Shown here: one piece after another, positions 28,122-36,662 of the stretch | How the letters are laid out: each line of letters starts with the position of its first letter | How positions within the stretch are numbered: position 1 is the first letter of the stretch | Assembly: GCA_020348925.1 (NCBI GenBank) | Contig: CP070758.1 | Location: 1,387,157-1,429,954, forward strand | Origin: Gemmatimonadota bacterium | GTDB taxonomy: Bacteria; JBHIER01; G020348925 | Length of the DNA: 42,798 bases | Reading direction: 5' to 3' | Translations under genes and position numbers: made by a program | Notes under the pieces: generated by a model | Told to the model about the DNA's origin: nothing | Seen by the model: the letters and a program-made list of their open reading frames with translations, nothing else | Databases searched by the model: none

Positions 28122-29423
28122 CTATCGTTTTAAGAATGTCCTGGCCCAGGTGAGCGCTGCGGATACGGTCATCGTTTCTCCTTGAATATCCGGGTGGCTC
28201 ACCTTCCATTGGTGGAGGTTTTGCTCGGAGCGGAAGAAGTGGATGTTGCCGTGCTGACCCTCGCTGAAAACTATGAGTCCCTGGGGTTGAGAGGAGATGA
28301 GCTGTCCGTTTTTGACCAGAATGCGAACCTCAGAACCGGTGTCTGTTGTCGCGGTCAAAATTTCGACGTCGTTCTGTCCATAGAGATACGGCCACCCCCA
28401 GAAATCCGGGGCACAGGGGAGCAACGATTTTCCCCTCTGCTCCATAATTTTCCGGGAAAAGCCGGAATATTCCGGTTCCTCCTGTTCGGTTTTTATGAGA
28501 GAGAAGGGGGGGCCTAAGGGTTCGTTCGACATGACAGCGGCCACAGGCTCTGGGACATGAAAGGGGTCTCTTTTCGGTACGAACATATTTTCCGACGTGT
28601 CGGACGCGGTTCTCTCAGACCGCATCTTCTCCTGTGCTTCAGGCGGGGCCTCTTCGGGTACTGGGAAGGTCTCAACCGTATTGACGGTGACGGATTCCGC
28701 AGCGGGAGTCGGCAAAACTCTTGAAGGTTCGTGAAGATCGAAGCCTTCATCGGGTGTGGGCTTTTCGTCTTCGGGAGCAGGGGAGATGGGTCTCTCTGCC
28801 TGATCAACTGGAATCGGTTCTTCTTGAAAATAGGAGTACGAGACATCACTTCTTTTCTGTCCCAGAATTTCATGCGTTGTGCTGCGGTCTTTCAGAGATG
28901 AGGCCATATACAGAGTATCCAATCCCTGGGGCAAGATGAAATAGACGCGCTCACCGTCGTTTCGAACATCGATAAATCCAGCCGCGTACAGGAACTCAAG
29001 GCCGCGAACGATGCGGGCTTTTGGGATGGGCGCCAGTGCATATTCCTGTATGTGGCGAATGAGATCTCTGATGCTTCCCAAATTGCCTCTGTGTTGTAAC
29101 AGGTAGGCCATGATGTGAGATTCATCATCTGAGAAGAAAACTCCTATGACGCCGTTCTCGTAATACATTTTTGCTGAGAGTTTGGCCCGCCTCTCATTCG
29201 TGATCGTTGAGGCGAGGGCCTGCTCGATGGTCTCCAGTGTCGGGATATCTCCTTCCTGGTCGATGTGTTCTAAAACAGACGCATATATTACTTTTTCGTC
29301 GAGTGTGAGTCGGACCCGTTCCATGGACGTTTGAAGACGGTTCTCTTCTGCATAGACACAGGGGGACACGGAAGATACGATGACGACCACAGCCAGAGAG
29401 AGCATTGGGGTTTTCAAATTCAT
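28122..29423 (-). CDS. Secreted MerB-like (alkylmercury lyase-fold) protein
   Basis: 433 residues from ATG 29423 (MNLKTPMLSL...), with GGAATGC upstream; the longer frame to 29540 has no SD. Signal peptide residues 1-24 with cleavage about VYA-EEN. The middle (about 40-200) is predicted helical and winged-helix-like (HRGNLGSIRDLIRHIQ, KARIVRGLEFLYAAGFIDV), followed by a Pro/Glu-rich linker (about 215-310). The last 97 residues resemble the catalytic domain of organomercurial lyase MerB: CAPD at 337-340 matches C96-x-x-D99 of MerB, and HFF at 394-396 with W401 matches the region after C159. The position of C159 is His391 here. So two of the three MerB catalytic residues are kept and one Cys is lost. 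It is likely periplasmic and not a classical lyase. It has its own promoter and lies next to the sigma/anti-sigma operon. Confidence 0.75.
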   Translation of the reverse strand: MNLKTPMLSLAVVVIVSSVSPCVYAEENRLQTSMERVRLTLDEKVIYASVLEHIDQEGDIPTLETIEQALASTITNERRAKLSAKMYYENGVIGVFFSDDESHIMAYLLQHRGNLGSIRDLIRHIQEYALAPIPKARIVRGLEFLYAAGFIDVRNDGERVYFILPQGLDTLYMASSLKDRSTTHEILGQKRSDVSYSYFQEEPIPVDQAERPISPAPEDEKPTPDEGFDLHEPSRVLPTPAAESVTVNTVETFPVPEEAPPEAQEKMRSERTASDTSENMFVPKRDPFHVPEPVAAVMSNEPLGPPFSLIKTEQEEPEYSGFSRKIMEQRGKSLLPCAPDFWGWPYLYGQNDVEILTATTDTGSEVRILVKNGQLISSQPQGLIVFSEGQHGNIHFFRSEQNLHQWKVSHPDIQGETMTVSAALTWARTFLKR

Positions 29424-29467
29424 GCATTCCTTTCTTTCGGGTTCTGGAATGTCGATTGTGTGTTGTA

Positions 29468-29496
29468 AAAATAGTATGTGTGGCTGAAAGAGGCAA
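29468..29496 (-). promoter_or_regulatory. Sigma70-type promoter of the MerB-like gene
   Basis: On the - strand TTGCCT (29496-29491), 17 nt, TATTTT (29473-29468); the start would be near 29461. The -35 lies just past the T-run of the preceding terminator. Confidence 0.45.
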
Positions 29497-29498
29497 CA

Positions 29499-29534
29499 GA
29501 AAAAACCCCTTTCCAAGACGGTTTTGAAAAGGGG
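29499..29534 (-). terminator. Rho-independent terminator after the HtrA-like gene
   Basis: CCCCTTT (29534-29528) pairs with AAAGGGG (29512-29506) and is followed on the - strand by TTTTTT (29505-29500). It separates the sigma/anti-sigma/HtrA-like operon from the MerB-like gene. Confidence 0.85.
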
Positions 29535-29571
29535 CAACATCTATATTGGGCACATCAAGAACGTCGGACCT

Positions 29572-30852
29572 CTATTCTTCTTTGTTGAAAAGTTTCTCCA
29601 ATCTCCGAATTTCTTCCTCCAGTTGTTCGATCCGTTTTTCCAGGGTTTCACGAGAGGTGACCGGCTGAACCATTGCTGCTGTTTCAGGGGTCACATTATA
29701 TTCCTGAAAATTCATGTTCTGTCCGTCGGTTTGTTCTGCCACCTGACTTGGCCTGTCACCGATTTTCGTGACCAGGGTATGTTGATGACCGTTGCGCGAG
29801 ATGGTGATGGGGATCGCTTCTCCAATGTGTGTCGATGTCACCCATTCGACGAGTTTCTTCCCATCAATCACTTTCTTCCCGTTATATTCAACGATGACAT
29901 CGCCTTGTTGGATACCCGCTTCCGAAGCGGGACTTGGTTCCGAAACAAATGTCACAAACACACCAGAGGCAACATTGAGTTTCATGGCTTGTTCGTTCGT
30001 CATATTCTGAATGGTGACCCCAAGCCAGCTGCGTTCGTATTTTCCATGCTCAATCAGTTCCCTGGCAATGGCCGTGGCCCTATGGGCAGGAATGGCTAAG
30101 CTTGCGCCGTGAGAGCGAAAATCGAACCGTTGTTGAGGCTGTCGCTGATCGCCCGGCGCACCGATCGTAACGGTTACGGGTTCGGTCACTGCGGCTGTGA
30201 CAAGTCCTATCACTTCGCCTTTGGTATTGAGGGCTGCGGCCCCGCTGTTGCCGGGATTCACATAGGCGCTCATCTGAATGAGATCGTCTTCCTGTCTGAT
30301 TCCGTTTACCAAGCCGAAGGATACGGCGGACGAGAGTCCGAACGAGTTGCCCAGAATCGTAATCCACGAACCAACCTTTAACCGATTGGGATCACCGACC
30401 TTCGCAGGAGTAAAATGATCACCTTCGATTTTCAATACGGCGATATTGCTTTCGGAATCAGTGCCAATAAGTTGGGCGATATATTGTTCCCCATTCGAGA
30501 GGGTGACCTCAAATTTTTCGGCACTCCGAATCACGTTTTCCGTGGTCAAAATGTGACCCCTGGAGTCCAGGATGAAGCCTGAACCCACGTTTGTCTGCCA
30601 TGAAAATTCCTCTTCTTGTGGTGCCTTCGGCGTATGCACAGTGCTCGATGAGAGCATTTGACCACAGTGACGCGTCTTGCACTTGGCTGAGACGCTCACC
30701 ACCGAAGGTTGTACTCTTTCCACCAGTTTTGTCATTTCTTTTTCAAGAGTATCCAGCAGTTGATTTTCCGCTCGTATTGCATCACATGGAGATAAAAGAA
30801 GTGTAAAAGATACGGAGAGAATCAGATGTATCACTGTCCCGCTTTTTCTCAT
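29572..30852 (-). CDS. HtrA/DegP-like pseudoprotease with PDZ domain and coiled coil
   Basis: 426 residues from ATG 30852, with CAGGAG 9 nt upstream; ATG 30858 is an alternative. A signal peptide (about 1-28) precedes a trypsin-like domain (about 40-265), a PDZ domain (about 276-363: GVFVTFVSEPSPASEAGIQQGDVIVEYNGK) and a C-terminal coiled coil (about 400-422). Aligned to DegP, the catalytic His (NNHV) is TTENV, giving N106; the catalytic Asp (SDIA) is SNIA, giving N136; Ser203 in NPGNSGAAAL is kept. Two of the three catalytic residues are replaced, so it is probably not a protease. A CKTRHC pair (58-63) lies near the mature N-terminus and could form a disulphide. It is in an operon with an ECF sigma factor and anti-sigma factor, where HtrA proteins usually act as stress sensors; a sensor or chaperone role is inferred. 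Confidence 0.85.
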   Translation of the reverse strand: MRKSGTVIHLILSVSFTLLLSPCDAIRAENQLLDTLEKEMTKLVERVQPSVVSVSAKCKTRHCGQMLSSSTVHTPKAPQEEEFSWQTNVGSGFILDSRGHILTTENVIRSAEKFEVTLSNGEQYIAQLIGTDSESNIAVLKIEGDHFTPAKVGDPNRLKVGSWITILGNSFGLSSAVSFGLVNGIRQEDDLIQMSAYVNPGNSGAAALNTKGEVIGLVTAAVTEPVTVTIGAPGDQRQPQQRFDFRSHGASLAIPAHRATAIARELIEHGKYERSWLGVTIQNMTNEQAMKLNVASGVFVTFVSEPSPASEAGIQQGDVIVEYNGKKVIDGKKLVEWVTSTHIGEAIPITISRNGHQHTLVTKIGDRPSQVAEQTDGQNMNFQEYNVTPETAAMVQPVTSRETLEKRIEQLEEEIRRLEKLFNKEE

Positions 30853-30915
30853 TGTCATATTCTCCTGAGCTACACGTATGCTTTTGAAACCCAATACTCG
30901 GACGTCGTCCCTGAA

Positions 30916-31608
30916 TTATGGGCTGAATGTAACCGTTTGAAGTCTCCGGGGCGGAGTGGCAGAGGGCAGGACGTACTTAACGGCTTGCAACCCTTCGGAT
31001 GTCCACTGGAGCCGGGTCTGGCCCAGGATATACTCTCGATTGAATTGGGATTGCCATGTCGATGAAAGATAGCCTCTCTGTAACTCAAGGTGTTGCGGCG
31101 AGATTTTTCTGAGCACATAATTGGGAGCTTCGTTCCGGTCACTCACGAGACGAGCCGGAGATCCGAGAGACACGGTGTCTTCTGAGGGACTGATCCGCTC
31201 CACTTTCGTTGAGTGTTCGCTTTCGGCAATAAAAAGGGGCTGTCTCTTTTGCAGGAGCGTGCTCTTAACAAGGAACAGTCCGATAACGACGGCGAGACAG
31301 GCCATAGAGAAGGCGAACGCTGGCCTGGGACGGATGGGCAGGTATGAAGGGAGACGACGCCACAATGTCCCTTCGGACCGCTCTCTCTCCAGGCGCAATT
31401 TGTCCTTTAAAATATGCTCAAAAGTGGGTGAGGATGCTACTTGAGGTAAACCGTTTAGGAGATCCCTCACGCGGCGCATTCTCTCGCAAACGGAGGCGCA
31501 GAGTGAACACCCGTCGACGTGCGTCTGAACGATATTGTGTTTTTCTGTTTCAAGCAACCCTTCGATAAAATCGGACATGGAGTCCTGAGCCCGTTTGCAA
31601 TCGATCAT
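30916..31608 (-). CDS. Zinc-binding anti-sigma factor, membrane-anchored
   Basis: 230 residues from ATG 31608 (AAGGAG 7 nt upstream). The cytoplasmic N-terminus has the ZAS motif H30-x3-C34-x2-C37 (HVDGCSLC). A single membrane helix (about 97-114, FAFSMACLAVVIGLFLV) leads to a periplasmic domain of about 115 residues. It holds its cognate sigma factor at the membrane until signal-induced release or proteolysis. It overlaps none of its neighbours but is only 29 nt after the sigma gene, with the HtrA-like gene next, so it is one operon. Confidence 0.9.
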   Translation of the reverse strand: MIDCKRAQDSMSDFIEGLLETEKHNIVQTHVDGCSLCASVCERMRRVRDLLNGLPQVASSPTFEHILKDKLRLERERSEGTLWRRLPSYLPIRPRPAFAFSMACLAVVIGLFLVKSTLLQKRQPLFIAESEHSTKVERISPSEDTVSLGSPARLVSDRNEAPNYVLRKISPQHLELQRGYLSSTWQSQFNREYILGQTRLQWTSEGLQAVKYVLPSATPPRRLQTVTFSP

Positions 31609-31637
31609 AGGCAACTCCTTCATTTTTAACTAAAACG

Positions 31638-32300
31638 TCATTGAATCCCTTCCATCCATTCTTTCAGCTCTTCTTGCAGTCGTAACCGAGCTCTGTTTAC
31701 CCTCGATTTCACTGTGCCGACCGGGCAGCCAATAATTTCTGCGATTTCTTCGTATGCAAACCCTTGAATATCTCTGAGGATAACGGCCTCCCGATATTTT
31801 GGAGATAGGGTCTCCATGGCTTCTTCGACGGCCCTTTCAATCATACGATCATGGGTTAAATCATCCGGTCGTTGGCTTTCATCGGGGATTTCAAACTCTG
31901 TTCCCTCCTCAGATTCTGGTTGATCCAAGGAAAAGAAGCGCCATCGTTTTCTTCTTCGGAGTTCACTCTTGGCCAGATTTCCGGCTATTGTGAAGATCCA
32001 TGTTGAAAAATTTGAGATTCGTTCGTGATTCTTGCGCTCCCTAAAAACCCTCAGAAATGTTTCCTGAACGAGTTCTTCGGCCTGATCTCGATCACCCACG
32101 AACCTGAAGACAAAATTGAGAAGCCGCATCTTATACCTCTTGACGATCATGTCAAAAGCCCCGGGGTCACCTTCGTGAACCTTCTTGAGGAGTTCCTCGT
32201 CTGCAGGGGTGCGCTGTTTCCGTTGGACCCTGACACCTGCGGCGCTTTCTCTCATTCGTCGCTCATTTTCGCTACTGGTCTTTAAACTTCGGTTCGTCAA
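31638..32300 (-). CDS. ECF RNA polymerase sigma factor (RpoE-like)
   Basis: 220 residues from TTG 32300, supported by GGAGGAAC 6 nt upstream; ATG 32255 would give a 205-residue form. Region 2 (about 35-110) has the -10 helices (FDMIVKRYKMRLLNFVFRFVGD, AEELVQETFLRVFRE) and WIFTIAGNLAKSELRRRKR; region 4 (about 160-215) has LSPKYREAVILRD and the helix-turn-helix YEEIAEIIGCPVGTVKSRVNRAR. It directs transcription of envelope-stress genes on release by the anti-sigma factor that follows it. A sigma70-type promoter lies at 32415-32443. Confidence 0.95.
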   Translation of the reverse strand: MTNRSLKTSSENERRMRESAAGVRVQRKQRTPADEELLKKVHEGDPGAFDMIVKRYKMRLLNFVFRFVGDRDQAEELVQETFLRVFRERKNHERISNFSTWIFTIAGNLAKSELRRRKRWRFFSLDQPESEEGTEFEIPDESQRPDDLTHDRMIERAVEEAMETLSPKYREAVILRDIQGFAYEEIAEIIGCPVGTVKSRVNRARLRLQEELKEWMEGIQ

Positions 32301-32414
32301 AAAAGTTCCTCCGTCTTTCGCAGAAGAGTGAAGCCTTTTGCGGTAGTCAATCAGGCTTTGTGAGACGCTTGAAATTCCAATTGCCGAGGGAAGATCGAAG
32401 GATCTTACAGTTCA

Positions 32415-32443
32415 ATTTTAACGTTTTCCTATCGAGAAGTCAA
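32415..32443 (-). promoter_or_regulatory. Promoter of the ECF sigma operon
   Basis: On the - strand TTGACT (32443-32438), 17 nt, TAAAAT (32420-32415), with a start near 32408 and a leader of about 108 nt before TTG 32300. It looks like a housekeeping promoter, so any ECF autoregulation would need a second site; I did not see one. Confidence 0.65.
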
Positions 32444-32859
32444 TAGTTTTTTTTACGATGCGTAACGGGAGTATCTCCCAGCCCGTCTTACAGCGGTCAG
32501 TTGATTCATTCTATGCTTGTGCGGCAAGTGACACTGGGAGCCCCTCATCCGAATGGGGGAGGGGCGATTGGATCTTGACGGAAAGCGACTCAAAAAAAAC
32601 CGACCATCGTCTCGAGTAACGCCATCCGCTCGTCTCTGTTTTTTCGAAACGTCGAGGTACCCGTTGCGATAGTCGGGAATGCGCTTCGCTCGTTCCAAGA
32701 TAGGGGCGTCGTGCCCATAATGTCAAGAAAAAGAGTACAACATGTCGGGCTCGAAGTGTAAGGAACCCCGAAATGTCGTATAAAACCCAATGTGTTGTGT
32801 GTATCGATTGAAAAGTGAGGTGTTCCTGAGACTTTGAGAAAGGTCGATAGTGAAAATGG
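32444..32859. other. Intergenic stretch without a credible gene
   Basis: About 416 nt between divergent transcripts. Several overlapping short frames on the - strand have no ribosome-binding sites or recognisable motifs. A GC-rich inverted repeat pairs GCCCCTC (32540-32546) with GAGGGGC (32559-32565). The segment about 32625-32710 contains GCGCTTCGCTCGTTCC, reminiscent of the CTTCG-rich part of the repeat near 9431-9470, so it may be a decayed dispersed repeat. Confidence 0.35.
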
Positions 32860-32888
32860 TTGACATGATGTTTTTTCTGTTGTATACT
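32860..32888 (+). promoter_or_regulatory. Strong sigma70-type promoter of the pseudopilin-like gene
   Basis: TTGACA (32860-32865), exactly 17 nt, TATACT (32883-32888). Start near 32895, leader of about 135 nt. A 12-bp perfect palindrome overlaps the -10 box and the start site (see next entry). Confidence 0.85.
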
Positions 32889-32895
32889 TAAGTAT
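32884..32895. promoter_or_regulatory. Perfect 12-bp palindrome over the promoter start
   Basis: ATACTTAAGTAT is self-complementary. It covers most of the -10 box and runs to the predicted start, a typical place for an operator. No regulator family can be named from it. Confidence 0.4.
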
Positions 32896-33028
32896 GCCCG
32901 TCACTTTTGGAAGAGTGAAACACTTTGAAGGGGGCGAACGGAAAGGAACGATGCCATAGTCCGGATGGAACAGTGAATGATCGAATCCGAAAAACCGTGC
33001 TCTTCATCTTTTTCGGGAGGTAGAATGT

Positions 33029-33412
33029 ATGTTCTTTTTTCTTCGAAGTCGTGAGGGATTTGTCTGGTACGAGCTTCTTCTCGTCATTGTGCTGATCAGT
33101 ATTTTTGCCACGCTTATTGTTCCGAGATTTTTGGAGGTGAAAGAGAAAGAGAACGTCATCAAAGTCCGGCAAGCATTGGAAATCATGCATCGCAGGCAGA
33201 AGAGTTATCTCGAAGAAAGCGGTCGGTATGGTCTTTATGATGATCTGAGGATCGGGGATCTGGGATTTGTGACACGCTCTTTCGAATTTTCTGTGGAGCA
33301 TGTTACCGACAGTACATACACCGCTATTGGGAAAGAGAAGAAAGAGCCCTATCGGTTCATGAGTATTGACCAGGACAGCAACTGGGCCGGTGATTTGATC
33401 GAGGAGGAGTGA
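33029..33412 (+). CDS. Type IV pilin / pseudopilin-like protein
   Basis: 127 residues; GGGAGGT lies 7 nt before ATG 33029. A short leader ending in G10 is followed by FVWYELLLVIVLISIF (11-26), a prepilin-type cleavage and methylation site: F+1 and the conserved E+5 are in place, with Trp and Tyr at +3 and +4. The helix continues with Pro at the usual position of pilin alpha1 (VPRFLE). The C-terminal part is short (about 95 residues) with no disulphide pair, closer to minor pseudopilins (GspG/H-like) than to a major pilin. It needs a prepilin peptidase and a secretion ATPase from elsewhere in the genome; PilT at 10099-11193 is the only other pilus gene in the window. The strong promoter upstream suggests high expression. 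Confidence 0.75.
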   Translation: MFFFLRSREGFVWYELLLVIVLISIFATLIVPRFLEVKEKENVIKVRQALEIMHRRQKSYLEESGRYGLYDDLRIGDLGFVTRSFEFSVEHVTDSTYTAIGKEKKEPYRFMSIDQDSNWAGDLIEEE

Positions 33413-33477
33413 GGTATAGGGGAAAGCAGATTTCTCCGTGCGCACGTGCGCTCTTTACTGCGAAACAGAGCACCGTC

Positions 33478-33990
33478 ATGGAAAACAATTACAGCAACAG
33501 TCACTATTTGAAGAAGATCTTCAACGAGACCGAGGTTCTGAAGAAGCCAATTCATCGCGTCATCAGCGGGTATCACCATCTTCCCTACATATTGATCGGC
33601 ACATCTTTCGATAATCTCAGTAGGACCACGGAAATCAGAGGGATCATCCACGTTTCGCCGCGAATGATCATCCGGCCCGGAGAGGGGGGGCAAACCTACG
33701 GGGAGATTTTTGGGGAGGAGAATATCGAACCGGCCATTGTAGCCCGTATCTTTGGATTTTTGTACCTGAGAGAACGGACCACGAAGTTCGCGTGCGATGA
33801 TCTGTCGATACAGGAATTGCATATTCCGCTGCCTGAGGTCGCCGACCGTGTTATGGATGAATTGGCCAGGCGGGAATGTATTGATACGGGTGTGATTCGG
33901 TCGCCTGATATCGGTGTCTATCCTGTTTCCATAGACCGATATATCAAAGAGATGCTTGACAAGGAACTGTCCACAGGAACCATCATGTAG
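33478..33990 (+). CDS. Conserved hypothetical protein
   Basis: 170 residues from ATG 33478. The frame also runs back to a GTG at 33409 that overlaps the pseudopilin stop (GTGA); translational coupling from there is possible, since the SD of ATG 33478 is weak, but the residues in between look poorly folded. The sequence has SGYHHLPYILIG, EIRGIIHVSPRMIIRPG, TYGEIFGEENI and a C-terminal IGVYPVSIDRYIKEML. It looks like a soluble alpha/beta protein; no domain family recognised. It lies 65 nt after the pseudopilin gene and ends before the membrane protein gene, so it is probably in the same operon. Confidence 0.75.
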   Translation: MENNYSNSHYLKKIFNETEVLKKPIHRVISGYHHLPYILIGTSFDNLSRTTEIRGIIHVSPRMIIRPGEGGQTYGEIFGEENIEPAIVARIFGFLYLRERTTKFACDDLSIQELHIPLPEVADRVMDELARRECIDTGVIRSPDIGVYPVSIDRYIKEMLDKELSTGTIM

Positions 33991-34096
33991 TGTTCTCATT
34001 CCCCTCTACCCACACATCATTCGCTCTCTTTCCTTTACCAATTCCAACGATGCTGTTGAGATCCCTGCGGGGATCGTCTCGATCCGGGAGGTGAGG

Positions 34097-36487
34097 GTGT
34101 TCTTCGTCTATGCGGGACTCTTTTTCATTTCAGCAGCAACCCTCATATTTGAGATTACGCTTACCCGAGTCCTGGCGATAGCGCAATGGCATCATCTCGC
34201 CTTCATGGTCATCAGTATAGCCATGCTGGGTTTTGGAGCGAGCGGGACGGTTCTGTCCCTTTTCCCGTCGCTGCTCAAGCGGGATTCCGGGACGTTCCTC
34301 TCGGTGACTGGAATCATTTTTAGCCTGTCCAGCGTTGGGAGTTTTGCCCTGGTCAATGCCATCTCCTTTGACCAATTTCTGATTCTTTGGGAACCTCGAC
34401 AATCCCTCTGTCTGGCCATGTACTATCTCTGTCTGACGATCCCCTTTACTGCCAGCGGTCTTGCCGTGGGTTTCTTGCTGGCGAAGAAAGCCAAAGATGT
34501 CAGCAGAATCTATTTCTTCACTATGGTCGGCTCCGGGGCGGGGTGCATTCTGGCGGTTTGTTTCGCTCCTCTGGGAGCCCCACTTGTGATTGTCTGTGCG
34601 TCGCTCATCGGAACCGTGGCCGCCGTCCTGTTCAGTCTTCGATCTTGTAAGATGCTATCGGTGGCAACTCCAATTCTGTTGCTTCTATCCGTTCTTGTTT
34701 TCATTCGTCTCCCCCTTACGATCACTATGACTCCTTACAAAGACTTGCAGGTCCAGCTTCGATTTCCTCAAACGAACGTTGTGGCCACCTTGTGGAATGC
34801 GTTTTCAAGAATTGACGTCATCGAAGGACCTGCGGTTCGGTATGCACCGGGGCTGAGTTATCGATTTCAGGATACGCTGCCGCGACAATTGGGGATCACG
34901 TGGGACGGGGATGGATTGACTCCTCTCACGGAATATGAAGGTGACCCGGATCGTCTGAAGTTTACAGATTTTCTGACGTCGAGTCTTGCCTACCATCTTC
35001 AGGACAGACCAAAGGTGTTGGTCTTGGGTGTCGGTGGAGGCTTGGATGTTTTATCGGCCGTGTATCATCGAGCCGAATCGGTCACCGGCGTCGAGATCAA
35101 TCCGCTCTTGATTGAGATACTTACCGAAAAATATCGACATCGAACAGGGGACATTTTTCAGACGTCGAATGTAGAGCTGATCGTCGATGAGGGCAGAACG
35201 TTCCTCCGGCGCAGTCCCGAACACTATGACGTCATCCAGATCTCTCTCCTCGATTCGCAGACATCCGCAGCGGTTGGGGCGTATGGTCTTTCTGAGAATT
35301 ATCTCTACACGGTGGAAGCGTTCAGAGAGTATTTGAAACGTCTCACTCGTGACGGCATCCTCAGTATCACCCGATGGTTACTGCTGCCTCCCCGGGATTG
35401 TCTTCGCCTGTGCACCATTGGTTTGACTGCTCTTGAGGAGACTGGCGTTCAAAGACCGGAACAGCATATCGCCCTAATCCGCTCTTGGGGTACGAGCACT
35501 TTTCTGTTGAAGCGGAGCCCCCTTTCATCCGATGAGATTGTCTGCCTAAAGCAGTTTTGCCGCGAGAGAGGGTTTGATCTCATCGCCTATCCCGGAATTG
35601 GGGAGGAAGAAGTCAACCTGTACAATCAGCTCCCCGAACCGTATTACTACCAATATGTCAGCAACCTGGTGAATCCCTCAAAAAGGTCCTCGTTCCTCTC
35701 AGATTATCTCTTGGATATTCGGCCGACGAGGGACGACAGACCCTTTTTCCATCATTTCCTGAAGTGGCGAAATCTGAAAAAGCTGTATCACACGGTGGGG
35801 GAGAGGATGGAATCCTTCATCCTGTGGGGAGATGTAACTTTAATGGCTGTTCTGGGACAAGCCATTTTTTTTAGCCTCGTGTTCATTGTTCTCCCCTTAT
35901 GGATTGTGAGGACAAGAGGGCGGTTCGGCCTTCAGAAGCGGATACCTGCAGCCATGCTCGTCTATTTTCTGTGCTTAGGGTTCGGTTTTATGTTTGTTGT
36001 AATAGTTCTCATTCAGAAGTTCATTCTCTTTCTCGGCAGGCCGGTATACGCCCTGTCGGTCATCCTCTTCTCGGTGCTCGTTTTTTCGGGATGCGGAAGC
36101 CTGGCCTCGAGCAAACTTGGTTTCAGGGCGAAGATATTTGTACCATTTCTGAGTATTGTCATCATCGCCTATCTCATCGTTCTGTCTCCTCTTTTTCATG
36201 TCTGTCTCGGCCAGTCTCTGACCTTGCGAATTGTGATTTCGGTCATCCTGCTCGCACCCTTATGCTTCATCATGGGATTTCCTTTTCCGCTCGGCATCCG
36301 GACTCTGAACAGTATATGCCCGGCTTCAATCCCCTGGGCCTGGGGTATGAACAGCTGCTCGTCCGTCGTCGGATCGATTGTCGCCGGTGCCGTTGCTCTC
36401 TATTTTGGATTTTCCGTGGTTTTTATTTTGGCCGGTATGATATATTTCATTGGAGGTGGCATACTTCTGAGGACAAAAGTGCCATGA
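34097..36487 (+). CDS. Membrane protein with spermidine synthase-like domain
   Basis: 796 residues from GTG 34097, with CGGGAGGTGAG 1-11 nt upstream; GTG 34091 is close, and the open frame extends to 33956 but overlaps the previous gene. The N-terminal 220 residues hold about six membrane helices (FFVYAGLFFISAATLIFEI; HHLAFMVISIAMLGFGASGT). The central part (about 240-520) is a spermidine synthase/methyltransferase-like Rossmann domain with VLVLGVGGGLDVL (about 307-319) and GVEINPLLIEIL. The C-terminal 200 residues add at least four more helices. Such membrane spermidine-synthase-like proteins are common, but their substrates are not established; it may be a transferase with membrane-bound products. 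Confidence 0.85.
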   Translation: MFFVYAGLFFISAATLIFEITLTRVLAIAQWHHLAFMVISIAMLGFGASGTVLSLFPSLLKRDSGTFLSVTGIIFSLSSVGSFALVNAISFDQFLILWEPRQSLCLAMYYLCLTIPFTASGLAVGFLLAKKAKDVSRIYFFTMVGSGAGCILAVCFAPLGAPLVIVCASLIGTVAAVLFSLRSCKMLSVATPILLLLSVLVFIRLPLTITMTPYKDLQVQLRFPQTNVVATLWNAFSRIDVIEGPAVRYAPGLSYRFQDTLPRQLGITWDGDGLTPLTEYEGDPDRLKFTDFLTSSLAYHLQDRPKVLVLGVGGGLDVLSAVYHRAESVTGVEINPLLIEILTEKYRHRTGDIFQTSNVELIVDEGRTFLRRSPEHYDVIQISLLDSQTSAAVGAYGLSENYLYTVEAFREYLKRLTRDGILSITRWLLLPPRDCLRLCTIGLTALEETGVQRPEQHIALIRSWGTSTFLLKRSPLSSDEIVCLKQFCRERGFDLIAYPGIGEEEVNLYNQLPEPYYYQYVSNLVNPSKRSSFLSDYLLDIRPTRDDRPFFHHFLKWRNLKKLYHTVGERMESFILWGDVTLMAVLGQAIFFSLVFIVLPLWIVRTRGRFGLQKRIPAAMLVYFLCLGFGFMFVVIVLIQKFILFLGRPVYALSVILFSVLVFSGCGSLASSKLGFRAKIFVPFLSIVIIAYLIVLSPLFHVCLGQSLTLRIVISVILLAPLCFIMGFPFPLGIRTLNSICPASIPWAWGMNSCSSVVGSIVAGAVALYFGFSVVFILAGMIYFIGGGILLRTKVP

Positions 36488-36662
36488 CGAACTCCTTAAC
36501 GCTACAGATCTTTCATGGATGGGAAGGTTGAGCCGGATCGGCTGTGAATCAAGATCTGACGTTTGCTGTTCTCTGGGATGGTTATCATCCGTACGAGTGT
36601 CCCTGGGAATCGTTCGGAAAAGAAATCTGAAGAAACTGTGAACCGTTTCAAACGAGGTGAAG
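36488..36662 (+). other. Intergenic leader of the alcohol dehydrogenase gene
   Basis: 175 nt. Short in-frame stretches from 36488 read as nothing known. I see no clear sigma70 hexamers; the ribosome-binding site GAGGTGA (36654-36660) closes the region. Confidence 0.3.

Noticed and set aside
32453-32904. Several overlapping - strand frames
   Set aside because: No ribosome-binding sites, no recognisable motifs, and they compete for the same DNA; better seen as intergenic sequence.
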